Source: Oscillospiraceae bacterium HV4-5-C5C (lineage in GTDB: Bacteria > Bacillota > Clostridia > Saccharofermentanales > Fastidiosipilaceae). From it: a stretch of 42,877 nt of DNA. A program made the position numbers and the translations under genes. The notes below the pieces were generated by a model. That model did no database searches. It was not told the DNA's origin and was given only the letters and a program-made list of their open reading frames with translations. Positions 26,614-34,230 of this stretch are shown here, piece after piece. How positions within the stretch are numbered: position 1 is the stretch's first letter; each line of letters starts with the position of its first letter. Location of the stretch: the NCBI GenBank assembly GCA_012034405.1, contig JAAVLZ010000023.1:1-42877 (forward strand), written 5' to 3'.

Positions 26614-26638
26614 GCCTGAATGAAAGGATGGCGGATTT

Positions 26639-27529
26639 ATGCTGTCAAGAAAACCAAAGGCCATAACATTTCTGGTATACCTGGTTATCCCGATCCTGCT
26701 ATATGTTTTTGTGGTCTTTTTTCCGCTGCTGACGTCCCTGTTTTACAGCCTTTTTGAATGGAAAGGCGGACCAAACAAAACGTTTATCGGCAGTGCTAAC
26801 TACACGCAGCTGATCCATGACTCAGTTTTCTGGTCGGCCTTCCGCAATAACCTGTATCTGGTCTTCTTGTGCCTGATCGGGCAGGTCGGAATCGCCTTCA
26901 TTTTTGTCATGATCATCAACACCCGTTATATCAAGCTTAAGGGAATGCACCGGACCTTTGGTTTCTTCCCCAGCACGATTGCAGCTGTATCAATCGGTTT
27001 TATCTGGACCATGATCTATGACAGCCGCCGCGGCTTATTGAATTGGTTTCTGGAAAAAATCGGCCGGGCGGATCTGCAGCAGGTTTGGCTGAATAACAGC
27101 AAACTGGTGATGACACTGGTTTCTATTCCGCTGATCTGGCAGTACATAGGGTATTACATGATTATTATGCTCTCGGCTACCGCGGCCATTGACACAGAAA
27201 TCCTGGAAAGCGCAGATCTGGATGGCGCTAACGCATTCCAGACCGCGGTGCATGTGGTTTTACCCATGATCAAAAGCACGATCATGGTCTGTATTGTGCT
27301 CTGTGTATCCGGTAACATGAAAGCCTTTGATAACATCTATGTCATGACTAAGGGCGGCCCCGGAAATGCATCCATGGTTATGGCCATGTATGGTTATAAG
27401 ATTTCCTTTGAGCAGCAGAACATGGGCTATGGCAGCGCGATTTCTGTCGGTATTTTTGTGCTGGGCATTGCGGTCATCGGCGCCATGCAGCTGCTGCAGC
27501 GCGCGGTCAGCAAGGAAGAGGTGATCTGA
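26639..27529 (+). CDS. ABC sugar permease, MalF/UgpA type
   Basis: A 296-residue inner-membrane permease with six predicted segments. The EAA loop that contacts the ATPase is ESADLDGANAFQTAVHVVLP near residues 188-207. The N-terminus FLVYLVIPILLYVFVVFFPL and the first loop LFYSLFEWKG are typical of MalF/UgpA partners. It directly precedes the second permease, whose ATG follows this gene's stop codon without a gap. No ATP-binding subunit is present in the window, so a shared MsmX/UgpC-type ATPase encoded elsewhere is expected. Confidence 0.92.
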   Translation: MLSRKPKAITFLVYLVIPILLYVFVVFFPLLTSLFYSLFEWKGGPNKTFIGSANYTQLIHDSVFWSAFRNNLYLVFLCLIGQVGIAFIFVMIINTRYIKLKGMHRTFGFFPSTIAAVSIGFIWTMIYDSRRGLLNWFLEKIGRADLQQVWLNNSKLVMTLVSIPLIWQYIGYYMIIMLSATAAIDTEILESADLDGANAFQTAVHVVLPMIKSTIMVCIVLCVSGNMKAFDNIYVMTKGGPGNASMVMAMYGYKISFEQQNMGYGSAISVGIFVLGIAVIGAMQLLQRAVSKEEVI

Positions 27530-28399
27530 ATGATCAGTCATAAGTATGGAAGAAGCACCGGTAAGCGCGTGGCTGACGGCATCCTTGGCGTCATCCTGAA
27601 TCTGATCATGCTGATCTTTTCTCTCAGCTGCATCTTTCCCCTGTTCTGGATGGGGTATTCGTCCTTAAAGATCAAGCGCGAATTTAACGCGGACATCATA
27701 AATCTGCCCACCCACCCGACCCTGGATAATTACCGCCGTATCCTGACCAATCCGGATTATCACATTGGCGCGTCCATTCTCAACAGTGTCCGGACCACTG
27801 CCATATCCGTGTTCTTTATTGTGCTCTTTGGCTTTGTGATCGGTTACTTTTTGGCCCGTTATAAATTCAAAGGACACCGAGCCTTATGGATCATGCTGCT
27901 GATGGGCATGCTGATCCCGGTTCACTCCCTGTTAGTACCAATTTACATTGTCTTTAAGCAGACCAATCTGTCCAATCACTGGTATACCTTAATTATGCCC
28001 TATGTAGCCTTTGGCCTGCCCATCGCGGTGTTTCTGGTGCAGGGGTTTGTAAAAACCGTGCCCACCGCGCTGGAAGAAGCGGCCTCTATTGACGGCTGCA
28101 GTTTTACCCGATCCCTGTTCAACGTCATCATGCCGATCTGCCGGCCGGTCATGGTAACCGTGGCCATTCTGCAGACCTTCAGCTGCTGGAATGAGTTTTC
28201 CTTTGCGCTGGTCCTGATCCGGGACACCGCTTTGCAGACCGTACCGCTGGCTATGACCCAGTTTACCGGCCAGTTTTCTTCTGATTATCCCAAAATCATG
28301 GCGGCCATGTTGATCACGATGGCCCCGATTGTCATCCTCTACTTTATCTTCAGCAAGCAGATCATCAAAGGTATGGTGGCCGGCGCCGTTAAAGGCTGA
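27530..28399 (+). CDS. ABC sugar permease, MalG/UgpE type
   Basis: A 289-residue permease with six membrane segments. CIFPLFWMGYSSLKIKREF near the N-terminus and the EAA loop EEAASIDGCSFTRSLFNVIM P (about residues 183-203) mark the MalG/CUT1 type. GQFSSDYPKIMAAMLITMAP near the end is also characteristic. It pairs with the gene before it to form the membrane channel. The operon ends at a strong intrinsic terminator about 60 bases further on. Confidence 0.92.
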   Translation: MISHKYGRSTGKRVADGILGVILNLIMLIFSLSCIFPLFWMGYSSLKIKREFNADIINLPTHPTLDNYRRILTNPDYHIGASILNSVRTTAISVFFIVLFGFVIGYFLARYKFKGHRALWIMLLMGMLIPVHSLLVPIYIVFKQTNLSNHWYTLIMPYVAFGLPIAVFLVQGFVKTVPTALEEAASIDGCSFTRSLFNVIMPICRPVMVTVAILQTFSCWNEFSFALVLIRDTALQTVPLAMTQFTGQFSSDYPKIMAAMLITMAPIVILYFIFSKQIIKGMVAGAVKG

Positions 28400-28460
28400 C
28401 CTGAGCACCTCCGGTCGGCTTGCCAGACTCCTCCTGGCAAGCTTCCGGTCAGCAGTTTCT

Positions 28461-28510
28461 CCCGCCCCCTGCCACAGTTGCGATCAACTGTGGTCCGGGG
28501 GTGGTTTTTT
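28461..28510 (+). terminator. Strong intrinsic terminator of the sugar transporter operon
   Basis: Inner stem CCACAGTT-GCGATC-AACTGTGG (28472-28493) extended by an outer pairing of CCGCCCCC with GGGGGTGG, then a run of six T. Confidence 0.85.
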
Positions 28511-28972
28511 ATGTCTGGCAGATGCCCGCCATAGCCAAGAGAAAATTGGAGTAAGCGCTTATGGAGAGCGACGCTCAGGACGATTAAGCCAGCGTCAGCC
28601 CACAGCGGCCAGGACCCGGGCCGCGGCGATCCGGATCCTGGCCTGGCAGGGTAGCTCGCGGCAAAGCAAATTGCAGCTGGCGAAGCGTCTTCAGGTTTAT
28701 CTGCCTGGCCGCCTGGACAGCCTGCCTGTGTGTCCAGGCAGTCCTGGCCGCAGTCAAGCTCCTTGGTCAAGCATAAAAATAGCCGGGGCAGTTGACGTTC
28801 CGTCAGCTGTCCCAGCTGTTTGATGAAGGGCTACCAGCTTAAGCTGCTGGGTGAAGGTTCAAGCTTAAGGGCTAAAGCAACTGGCTGAGCCTGAACAATT
28901 TACCCGGATCCTGTCATTCCTGGGGCTGGTGTCCGCTCAGCAAGGTTTCACCGGCCGCTCCTGTGCCCCGGC
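28511..28972. other. 460-base gap, with a LacI/CcpA-like palindrome
   Basis: No gene I can support. 28552-28561 is the perfect palindrome TAAGCGCTTA, the core of LacI-family and cre operators. GAGCG-A-CGCTC follows it a few bases later. Further on are several short GC-rich dyads and a plus-strand frame (28600-28823) without known domain or start signal. Confidence 0.45.
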
Positions 28973-30430
28973 TCAATTAGTCAGGGTGGCGGAAGGAGGC
29001 GACATAACCGCATAAACATGGAAATTACTACCGTACAGGTAATTGTATACGGAAGTCACCCTGGATTGAGGCGGGGTCGATTCAGCTATCATGCCGCCGC
29101 CCAGATATATAGCCATGTGGTTAAAGAAGTCAGACGCATAACTGCCGCTTTGATCCCAGCTGCCATCACTGTTAATGGCGTTGATCCATAAGATATCACC
29201 GGCTTGCCAGGTACTCATGTCATCTGGATCCTTAGACAGTGCATACATTGCGCCGTAGTTCTGGTAGGCCACATATGACCAATAAGTCTGGCGGATGAAG
29301 CCATTACCGGGAGTCAGTCCCAGCGCTTCATTAATGACCGCCGCCACAAAGCCACTGCAGTCGGTGTTATAGCCTGCCTGCAGGCCGCTCCAGGTGGAGG
29401 TTCCTCCGACAGTGTAACCGTTGCCCCAGCTGGCGGCTTCCGTCGCCAGGCTGACAATTCTGGAACGGACACTGGCGTCAATGACTCCCGGGTAGCCAAA
29501 CTGGCCGTTATATGTCTGGTCAGGTGCCTGAGTCGGTTCAGGTGTCGCGGTTGGTTCCGGCGTGGGCGAAGGCTCGGGCGTCACAGTCGGCTCCGGGGTC
29601 ACCGTAGGCTCAGGCGTCACGGTCGGCTCCGGGGTCACCGTAGGCTCAGGCGTCACGGTCGGCTCCGGGGTCACCGTAGGCTCAGGCGTCACGGTCGGCT
29701 CCGGGGTCACCGTAGGCTCGGGCGTCACGGTCGGTTCCGGGGTAACGGTTGGTTCCGGCGTCACCGTGGGCTCGGGCGTGACCGTGGGTTCAGGTGTCAC
29801 GGTCGGTTCCGGCGTTGCGGTGGGTTCAGGCGTCACGGTCGGCTCCGGGGTTGCCGTGGGCTCGGGTGTCACCGTGGGTTCCGGCATTGCGGTGGGTTCA
29901 GGCGTCGCTGTCGGCTCCGGAGTTGCCGTGGGCTCGGGCGTTGCGGTAGGTTCCGGCGTTGCTGTGGGTTCCGGGGTCGCTGTGGGCTCGGGCGTCACCG
30001 TGGGTTCCGGCGTTGCGGTGGGTTCCGGGGTCGCTGTTGGTTCCGGCGTCGCCGTAGCCTCCGGCGCCGCTGTCGGCTCCGGGGTTGCCGTGGGCTCGGG
30101 CATCGCTGTGGGCTCCGCCTGCCGGTTCAGCTGTACCGCCGCTTGTGGCGTGGGGGTCGGATCTACCGGCAGCGGTTCATTCGTGGTGGTTTGCTCACTG
30201 TAAGCTAACGTCCGGGGCAGTTCATCCGCGGCGATTCTGGCCGCCTGGCTCTCAGTCGTGGCCGAAGGGGTCGTGGTCTGCGTAACCACAATGTCTCCGC
30301 CTGCCGCTGGTTCTGAATCAGGAGATGCCAGATAGGAGCGGTTGCAGCCGCTGGAGAGCATCACAAAAGTCAGGCATGCGGACAGAATCATCATAACCCG
30401 TCTTTTCCTTGAATATTGATGGTGCTTCAT
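28973..30430 (-). CDS. NlpC/P60-like lipoprotein with long TPEPT-repeat spacer
   Basis: A 485-residue exported protein. The signal peptide (basic start, ILSACLTFVMLSSGC) ends in a lipobox with Cys29. Residues about 30-110 are low complexity, about 110-310 are some thirty hexapeptides of the form TPEPTV/TPEPTA, a stiff proline-rich stalk likely to span the wall. The C-terminal domain (about 315-485) is NlpC/P60-like: YNTDCSGFVAAV supplies the catalytic cysteine near residue 356 and FFNHMAIYLGG the histidine near 439. Such enzymes cut stem peptides of peptidoglycan. A GGAGGG site lies five bases before the ATG. It is monocistronic by spacing. Activity is likely but untested. Confidence 0.85.
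   Translation of the reverse strand: MKHHQYSRKRRVMMILSACLTFVMLSSGCNRSYLASPDSEPAAGGDIVVTQTTTPSATTESQAARIAADELPRTLAYSEQTTTNEPLPVDPTPTPQAAVQLNRQAEPTAMPEPTATPEPTAAPEATATPEPTATPEPTATPEPTVTPEPTATPEPTATPEPTATPEPTATPEPTATPEPTAMPEPTVTPEPTATPEPTVTPEPTATPEPTVTPEPTVTPEPTVTPEPTVTPEPTVTPEPTVTPEPTVTPEPTVTPEPTVTPEPTVTPEPTVTPEPTVTPEPTVTPEPSPTPEPTATPEPTQAPDQTYNGQFGYPGVIDASVRSRIVSLATEAASWGNGYTVGGTSTWSGLQAGYNTDCSGFVAAVINEALGLTPGNGFIRQTYWSYVAYQNYGAMYALSKDPDDMSTWQAGDILWINAINSDGSWDQSGSYASDFFNHMAIYLGGGMIAESTPPQSRVTSVYNYLYGSNFHVYAVMSPPSATLTN
29530..30110 (-). repeat. Coding tandem repeat, 18-bp unit (hexapeptide TPEPT[VA])
   Basis: About thirty in-frame 18-base units. Within them 29589-29696 is three identical 36-base double units, and a fourth (29697-29732) differs by one base, so this block expanded recently. 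Length changes by slippage would alter the stalk without shifting the frame. Confidence 0.9.
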
Positions 30431-30510
30431 AATTGCCCTCCATATGAGGAAATGATTTTATTATACGGCTTTAGCGGTCTGTTGGACAGTCCATTTGCTG
30501 GTTACAGACA

Positions 30511-30535
30511 AACGGGGGCGAAAATCGTCCCCGTT
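30511..30535. repeat. Hairpin in the NlpC/P60 gene upstream region
   Basis: AACGGGG and CCCCGTT flank a short inner CGA-AAA-TCG stem. It lies 80 bases before the NlpC/P60 gene and behind the ferritin-like gene. No T-run, so its role (3' end of the ferritin-like transcript or leader structure) is open. Confidence 0.5.
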
Positions 30536-30671
30536 AACAGCAATTACGTCTCAGTCCTGACCAGCGTTAGACATAGCAAACGGCAGTAGGTATATATTAC
30601 AATTGCTCATTTATTTACCCTATCGGCTGTTGCTCTCTGTACCCGGCCTCTCCAGCCCCTGCTTAAGGGCC

Positions 30672-30977
30672 TTACTTGATGCCCAGTTTTTTCATCATCT
30701 CCTGTACTTCACCTTCACCCGAGGCAAAGTGCTCCGCCTCCTCCGGATCCAGATGGCGCATCAGAGTCATGAGTTCACCCATGTGGGCTTTTTCTTCATC
30801 CCGGATATCTGCCAGGACCGCTTTAGCCAGCTTGTCATCCGTAGACTGCACGTGAGCATCATACAGAAAAATCGCTTCCAGTTCGCCGGCTATATCCAGC
30901 CGGAGCGCCTGAACCAGTTCCGCCTTGCTCAATTTACGCGGAACATTTCCTTCAAAGGGATTGGCAAAAAGTGGCAT
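30672..30977 (-). CDS. Small ferritin-like protein of the encapsulated-ferritin/demi-ferritin type
   Basis: A 101-residue helical protein. It contains LRLDIAGELEAIFLYDAHVQ and, 30 residues later, IRDEEKAHMGELMTLM, giving the ligands E, E, E and H (ELEAI, EEKAH) of a half-size, two-helix ferritin. The start PLFANPFEGNVPRKLSKAEL is characteristic of this group. Full ferritins and rubrerythrins are longer; half-size ones must dimerise to build the di-iron site and are often cargo of encapsulin shells. No encapsulin gene is seen in this window. The ATG at 30977 follows AGGAGG by six bases; an ATG six codons earlier includes the binding site and is rejected. It probably stores or oxidises iron under stress (inference). 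Confidence 0.8.
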   Translation of the reverse strand: MPLFANPFEGNVPRKLSKAELVQALRLDIAGELEAIFLYDAHVQSTDDKLAKAVLADIRDEEKAHMGELMTLMRHLDPEEAEHFASGEGEVQEMMKKLGIK

Positions 30978-31037
30978 ATCATACCTCCTGACCATGCCTC
31001 AGGCTGATGAGGCAGCGCAACCTAGCTTCATGTCTTC

Positions 31038-31067
31038 ACTATACCAAACGCCAGGATAGCAGCGCAA
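31038..31067 (-). promoter_or_regulatory. Promoter of the ferritin-like gene
   Basis: Minus strand TTGCGC (31062-31067), 18-base spacer, TATAGT (31038-31043), about 60 bases before the ATG at 30977. The AT-rich stretch just upstream could host a metal or peroxide regulator, but no clear Fur or PerR box is seen. Confidence 0.55.
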
Positions 31068-31183
31068 CACTTTGCGAGATTTAAACACTTTAAACAAATA
31101 GCATTAATCATTTATATATTTATCGAATTCTGCGACGGGCAGCGTTATCTGACAGCGATCCCAGGCAAGCCGCAGGCTGACCG

Positions 31184-31519
31184 TCAGTACACGACAGTCA
31201 GCTGCATTTTGAAGGGCTTCTCTGCTGCTACCGCATGGGGAATGCCGGCTGGCATGACCAGACTCTGACCGGCTTCAACCACGTATAGCCGGCCGTCCAG
31301 GGTGATGTGGGCGCAGCCATCCAGAACCGTCAGCAACGCGTCGCCCTGTGCCGTGTGGGTGCTGATTTCTTCGCCCGCCGCAAAGGCAAACAGGGTCAGG
31401 CTGACAGCCGCATTCTGGCTTAAGGTCCGGCTGACGACTTCGCCGTCCCGATATTCCACCAGCTCCGCTAAGGACAGGACCTGACTGGGCTGGATATTTT
31501 TCATCTTTTCAGCAGACAT
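31184..31519 (-). CDS. Small cupin-domain protein
   Basis: A 111-residue single-domain cupin. The first motif is EEISTHTAQGDALLTVLDG (G-x5-H-x-H-type, here with ISTHTAQGD) and the second is VEAGQSLVMPAGIPHAV, keeping the His of cupin motif 2. Only part of the usual metal ligand set is present, so it may bind metal weakly. It follows the DUF438 gene after 18 bases with its own AAAGGAG site, so they form an operon. Proteins like this often appear beside hemerythrin or hybrid-cluster genes in anaerobes and respond to redox stress, but the role here is inference. Confidence 0.82.
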   Translation of the reverse strand: MSAEKMKNIQPSQVLSLAELVEYRDGEVVSRTLSQNAAVSLTLFAFAAGEEISTHTAQGDALLTVLDGCAHITLDGRLYVVEAGQSLVMPAGIPHAVAAEKPFKMQLTVVY

Positions 31520-31537
31520 ATTTCTTTCTCCTTTTCA

Positions 31538-32842
31538 TTAAACCTGGCTGCCATCAGCATTTTGACCTGAGACCAGCCGCTTTTCGCCTTCCAGCGCCCG
31601 CAACGGCGCGATATCCTGAGTGGCTTCCAATACGCCCAGATAGCGGCCGTCAGGGTCGCGGAGGGCGTAATAACGGATGAGAATCATTTTAGTGCCCATT
31701 TGAATCCAGAAATCTTCCTGATCCTTGGCGCCGGACTTGAAATCCCGGATGATACCCTGCACGATATGGACGCTGGCCGGGGGATGACAGTTGACAACTT
31801 CGCGGCCGATGATCGACCGGGTGCGCGGGAAGACGCGCTCGCGTCCTTCGGAAAAGTAGCGGACGCGGTCCTGGTCATCGACAAAGGTCAGATCGACCGG
31901 CAGGGCGTTGAGGATCGCTTCCAGTTGGACGGCGCTGAGCTGGCCGGTAGGCAGGTTAAGCAGGCTGCCGTCTGATGGCGGGCTCGCGTCGGACCCGGCT
32001 TGTGTGTCTGAGTCCGGAGCGACAGGGGGTGCGCCTGGGGCCGGGGCCGGTTGGTCCGGCGCGCCGCGGACCCCGGTAGGCGGATCCGGCCAGATGGGCG
32101 GCGGGTCAATCAGACAGTATCCCAGTTCGGCGCTCTCCCTGGCAATATTGGTCCAGTTTTCCGCTGACAGGTTCTCCTGCAGCAGTGGCACTAAAATTTG
32201 CTCTTCCTTAAAAATCATTTCCTCCAGACGCTTCAGCACCTGGCGAAAGGCCGGCACACCGGAGGGATCGTTTTGCTCCAGCTGTCGGCGGAAGGTTTTC
32301 AGGCCGGCGCGGATTTCGTCATCCACCCCCCACATCACCTGAGGCGGTCCGCCTATGCCCTTTTGCTCCAGGTAGGGGAAAAAGAGCTGCTCTTTGCGGC
32401 GGTAATGACGGTCTATTTGCTGCAGCTGCGCGATGGTCTGAAGCAGTTTTTGCTGCGTCTGGGCTGTTGGTTGGGCAGCCCAGGCGGTCAGCTCCGGCTC
32501 CAGTTGTTTTTCTGTCAGGCGCTCCAGAGCGCGGTTTTCCCGGATCAGCGTGTTGATGGGGTGTCCCGGCTGAACCTGCGGCGGCGCTGGGCTGTGTATT
32601 TCAGCGATGCTGCCTTTAAAGACCGCGGCGTGGACATCACAGAGCTGCTGAATCTCCGTGACCGGAAGGCCTTCAGCTATAAGTTCCTGTTCGGCGGCAG
32701 AGATCTCTGATACATCAACGCTGCCAAGGCCCTGCGCAAACTGGGCCGTGACTGCCTCGACCGATTTACCTTCATGCAGTTGCCTGAGTATATCTTTGAT
32801 CAGCCGGACCCGATACTGGTGATTGTTAATTTCCTGACTCAT
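31538..32842 (-). CDS. DUF438 - hemerythrin-like - PAS protein
   Basis: A 434-residue cytoplasmic protein. Residues about 8-75 are DUF438 (YRVRLIKDILRQLHEGKSVE, ending in CDVHAAVF). About 90-230 is a hemerythrin-like helix bundle: HPINTLIREN, IDRHYRRKEQLFFPYLEQKG and IFKEEQILVPLL carry the H/E ligands of a di-iron site. A Pro/Ala-rich linker (about 245-300) leads to a PAS domain (about 310-425: LPVDLTFVDDQDRVRYFSEG, VVNCHPPASVHIV) of the type that can bind heme. This architecture is known in anaerobes and is thought to sense or handle O2, NO or iron-sulfur damage. It has no output domain, so it may work through partners such as the cupin protein behind it. Confidence 0.88.
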   Translation of the reverse strand: MSQEINNHQYRVRLIKDILRQLHEGKSVEAVTAQFAQGLGSVDVSEISAAEQELIAEGLPVTEIQQLCDVHAAVFKGSIAEIHSPAPPQVQPGHPINTLIRENRALERLTEKQLEPELTAWAAQPTAQTQQKLLQTIAQLQQIDRHYRRKEQLFFPYLEQKGIGGPPQVMWGVDDEIRAGLKTFRRQLEQNDPSGVPAFRQVLKRLEEMIFKEEQILVPLLQENLSAENWTNIARESAELGYCLIDPPPIWPDPPTGVRGAPDQPAPAPGAPPVAPDSDTQAGSDASPPSDGSLLNLPTGQLSAVQLEAILNALPVDLTFVDDQDRVRYFSEGRERVFPRTRSIIGREVVNCHPPASVHIVQGIIRDFKSGAKDQEDFWIQMGTKMILIRYYALRDPDGRYLGVLEATQDIAPLRALEGEKRLVSGQNADGSQV

Positions 32843-33043
32843 GAACGACTCCTTTCAAGCTAAGTGCAGGCTGAAAGCTGGCATTCCCGTTCGCTTACGC
32901 GCTGGCTCTCAGTTGCTTGATCGCTGTGGTTAGCTGTAGCTTACATCAAGGTGTCCGGAATGGATGTGTTTATTCCAACAAGCATCCCGGAAATTTGTAT
33001 TTTCAGCCACATCATCAGCCATATATGTTGCTGCAGCACGGAT

Positions 33044-33072
33044 TTGACTTTAGTCACTCAGGATCTTAGGAT
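33044..33072 (+). promoter_or_regulatory. Promoter of nrdG
   Basis: TTGACT (33044-33049), 17-base spacer, TAGGAT (33067-33072), about 50 bases before the nrdG ATG. Confidence 0.5.
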
Positions 33073-33121
33073 AAAAGCCAGGTTGATCAATGGACGGTTT
33101 CAGGGAAGCAGGTGACGGGTT

Positions 33122-33820
33122 ATGCTCCAAATTGGCGGATTTCAAAAACTGACGCTGCTGGATTATCCCGGCAAAGTCGCGGCGACCCTTTTTACGGTTG
33201 GCTGTAACTTTCGCTGTCCGTATTGTCAGAACGCGGCCCTGGTGATCCCGGGGCGGCGGCTCACCCTCTGGGACAGTGAGGCGGTGCTGACCGAGCTCGG
33301 ACGGCGGCGCAAGCTGCTGGACGGCGTCTGCATCAGCGGCGGAGAGCCGCTGCTGCAAAGCGGCCTGGCGGATTTTTTGTGCAGACTCAAGGATCTGGGC
33401 TACAGCATCAAATTGGATACGAACGGTAGTTTTCCGCAGCGGCTGCAGGCTTTGGTCAGGCAGGGGCTGGTGGATTATGTCGCTATGGATATAAAGAATG
33501 CGCCGGCGGATTACGCCCGGACCGCGGGTATCCTGCCCGCTTTGCTGGAGGCGCTGACTGAGACAAAAGACTGGTTGCTGTCAGGCGCGGTGGATTATGA
33601 GTTCAGGACCACCGTGGTGCGCGGTTATCACACTCCGGAGCGGCTGGCCCAGCTGGGTGCCTGGATTGCGGGAGCCAGGCGGTACTATCTGCAAAACTGC
33701 GAGGATTCCGGGGATCTGATTCAGCCGGGGCTGAGCGGCTTCAGCCGGGCGGAGCTGGAAACGCTGGCAGCCGCTGTCCGTCCGCTGGTGCCGGTAGTGG
33801 AAATTCGCGGAGACAAATGA
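33122..33820 (+). CDS. nrdG: Anaerobic ribonucleotide reductase activating protein (radical SAM)
   Basis: A 232-residue radical SAM enzyme. GCNFRCPYCQN holds the cluster cysteines C28, C32 and C35 (CxxxCxxC), GGEPLLQ follows as the SAM-binding GGE motif, and LDTNGSFP and DYVAMDIKNAP are typical of the NrdG/activase group. It abstracts hydrogen from the conserved glycine of NrdD to make the glycyl radical. The start ATG has only a weak ribosome binding site. It is encoded just upstream of nrdD but with a gap of 410 bases and a separate promoter for nrdD, so the two are expressed in part independently. The length and motif set fit the activase paired with the NrdD type carrying a C-terminal redoxin. 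Confidence 0.9.
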   Translation: MLQIGGFQKLTLLDYPGKVAATLFTVGCNFRCPYCQNAALVIPGRRLTLWDSEAVLTELGRRRKLLDGVCISGGEPLLQSGLADFLCRLKDLGYSIKLDTNGSFPQRLQALVRQGLVDYVAMDIKNAPADYARTAGILPALLEALTETKDWLLSGAVDYEFRTTVVRGYHTPERLAQLGAWIAGARRYYLQNCEDSGDLIQPGLSGFSRAELETLAAAVRPLVPVVEIRGDK

Positions 33821-33828
33821 GCCCGGCC

Positions 33829-33876
33829 GCAGTCTGCTGATCCGGCAGTCTGCTGATCCGGCAGTACGGTGATCCG
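33829..33876 (+). repeat. Three tandem copies of a 16-bp unit behind nrdG
   Basis: Two identical copies of GCAGTCTGCTGATCCG and a third with three changes (GCAGTACGGTGATCCG), starting eight bases behind the nrdG stop codon. Function unknown; each unit is internally weakly palindromic. Confidence 0.8.
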
Positions 33877-34043
33877 GCAGCGCCGCGGCAGGGCTGCGCA
33901 GGGTCAGGCCCGGCTAAGCATTGCGGGGCCGCAACGGAACTGTCACAATACTGTAAAGAAGGACCAGAGGCGTATAATCGCTGCAAAGCCCAGTCTGCGG
34001 CTGTTTCACGGTTCGGATCAAATCCGCCTTGTTCCACAACATC

Positions 34044-34072
34044 TTGCGTTTTTATGGTTTCGACTCTACAAT
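34044..34072 (+). promoter_or_regulatory. Promoter of nrdD
   Basis: TTGCGT (34044-34049), 17-base spacer, TACAAT (34067-34072); spacing is ideal for a sigma-A promoter. Confidence 0.6.
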
Positions 34073-34078
34073 ATGTAG
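34066..34078. promoter_or_regulatory. NrdR-box-like dyad over the nrdD -10 box
   Basis: CTACA-ATA-TGTAG is a perfect palindrome. Its centre CAATATGTAG fits the core of the NrdR consensus (CWATATNTWG), but the outer bases do not, and a second box at the usual spacing is not obvious. It overlaps the -10 box, the right place for repression. Confidence 0.4.
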
Positions 34079-34230
34079 CACACAGCTTCGGCACTGACCC
34101 CACTAAACAGACATTCATTCATGGTGGTTTTGCTGCTGCTGCCCGCTCTGGCTGTTCCCAATGTCTTGTCCCCGCGGGTATCTTTTAGCTCAGTTCATAG
34201 TATGAAGGCATTGTGAAAAGGGGAGGTTTT

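Larger units (their letters stand above)
33877..34230 (+). promoter_or_regulatory. Intergenic region upstream of nrdD
   Basis: About 350 bases without a gene. It contains the promoter at 34044-34072, the dyad at 34066-34078 and a leader of about 150 bases ending in GGGGAGG before the nrdD ATG. No cobalamin or other riboswitch core was recognised. Confidence 0.5.

Noticed and set aside
28600-28823. Open frames in the gap behind the transporter operon
   Set aside because: No start signal or known domain; GC-rich sequence produces open frames by chance.
29589-29732. Regular direct repeats that could look like a CRISPR array
   Set aside because: Repeats are contiguous, without unique spacers, and lie in frame inside a gene.
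29562-30203. Plus-strand 213-codon frame of GSGVTVGSGV repeats
   Set aside because: Mirror of the TPEPT repeat of the NlpC/P60 gene on the other strand; arises from the 18-base periodicity and has no start signal of its own.
33941-33958. Second NrdR box (CACAATACTGTA)
   Set aside because: Only partly fits the consensus and lies about 120 bases from the first dyad, not at the usual spacing of about three helix turns.
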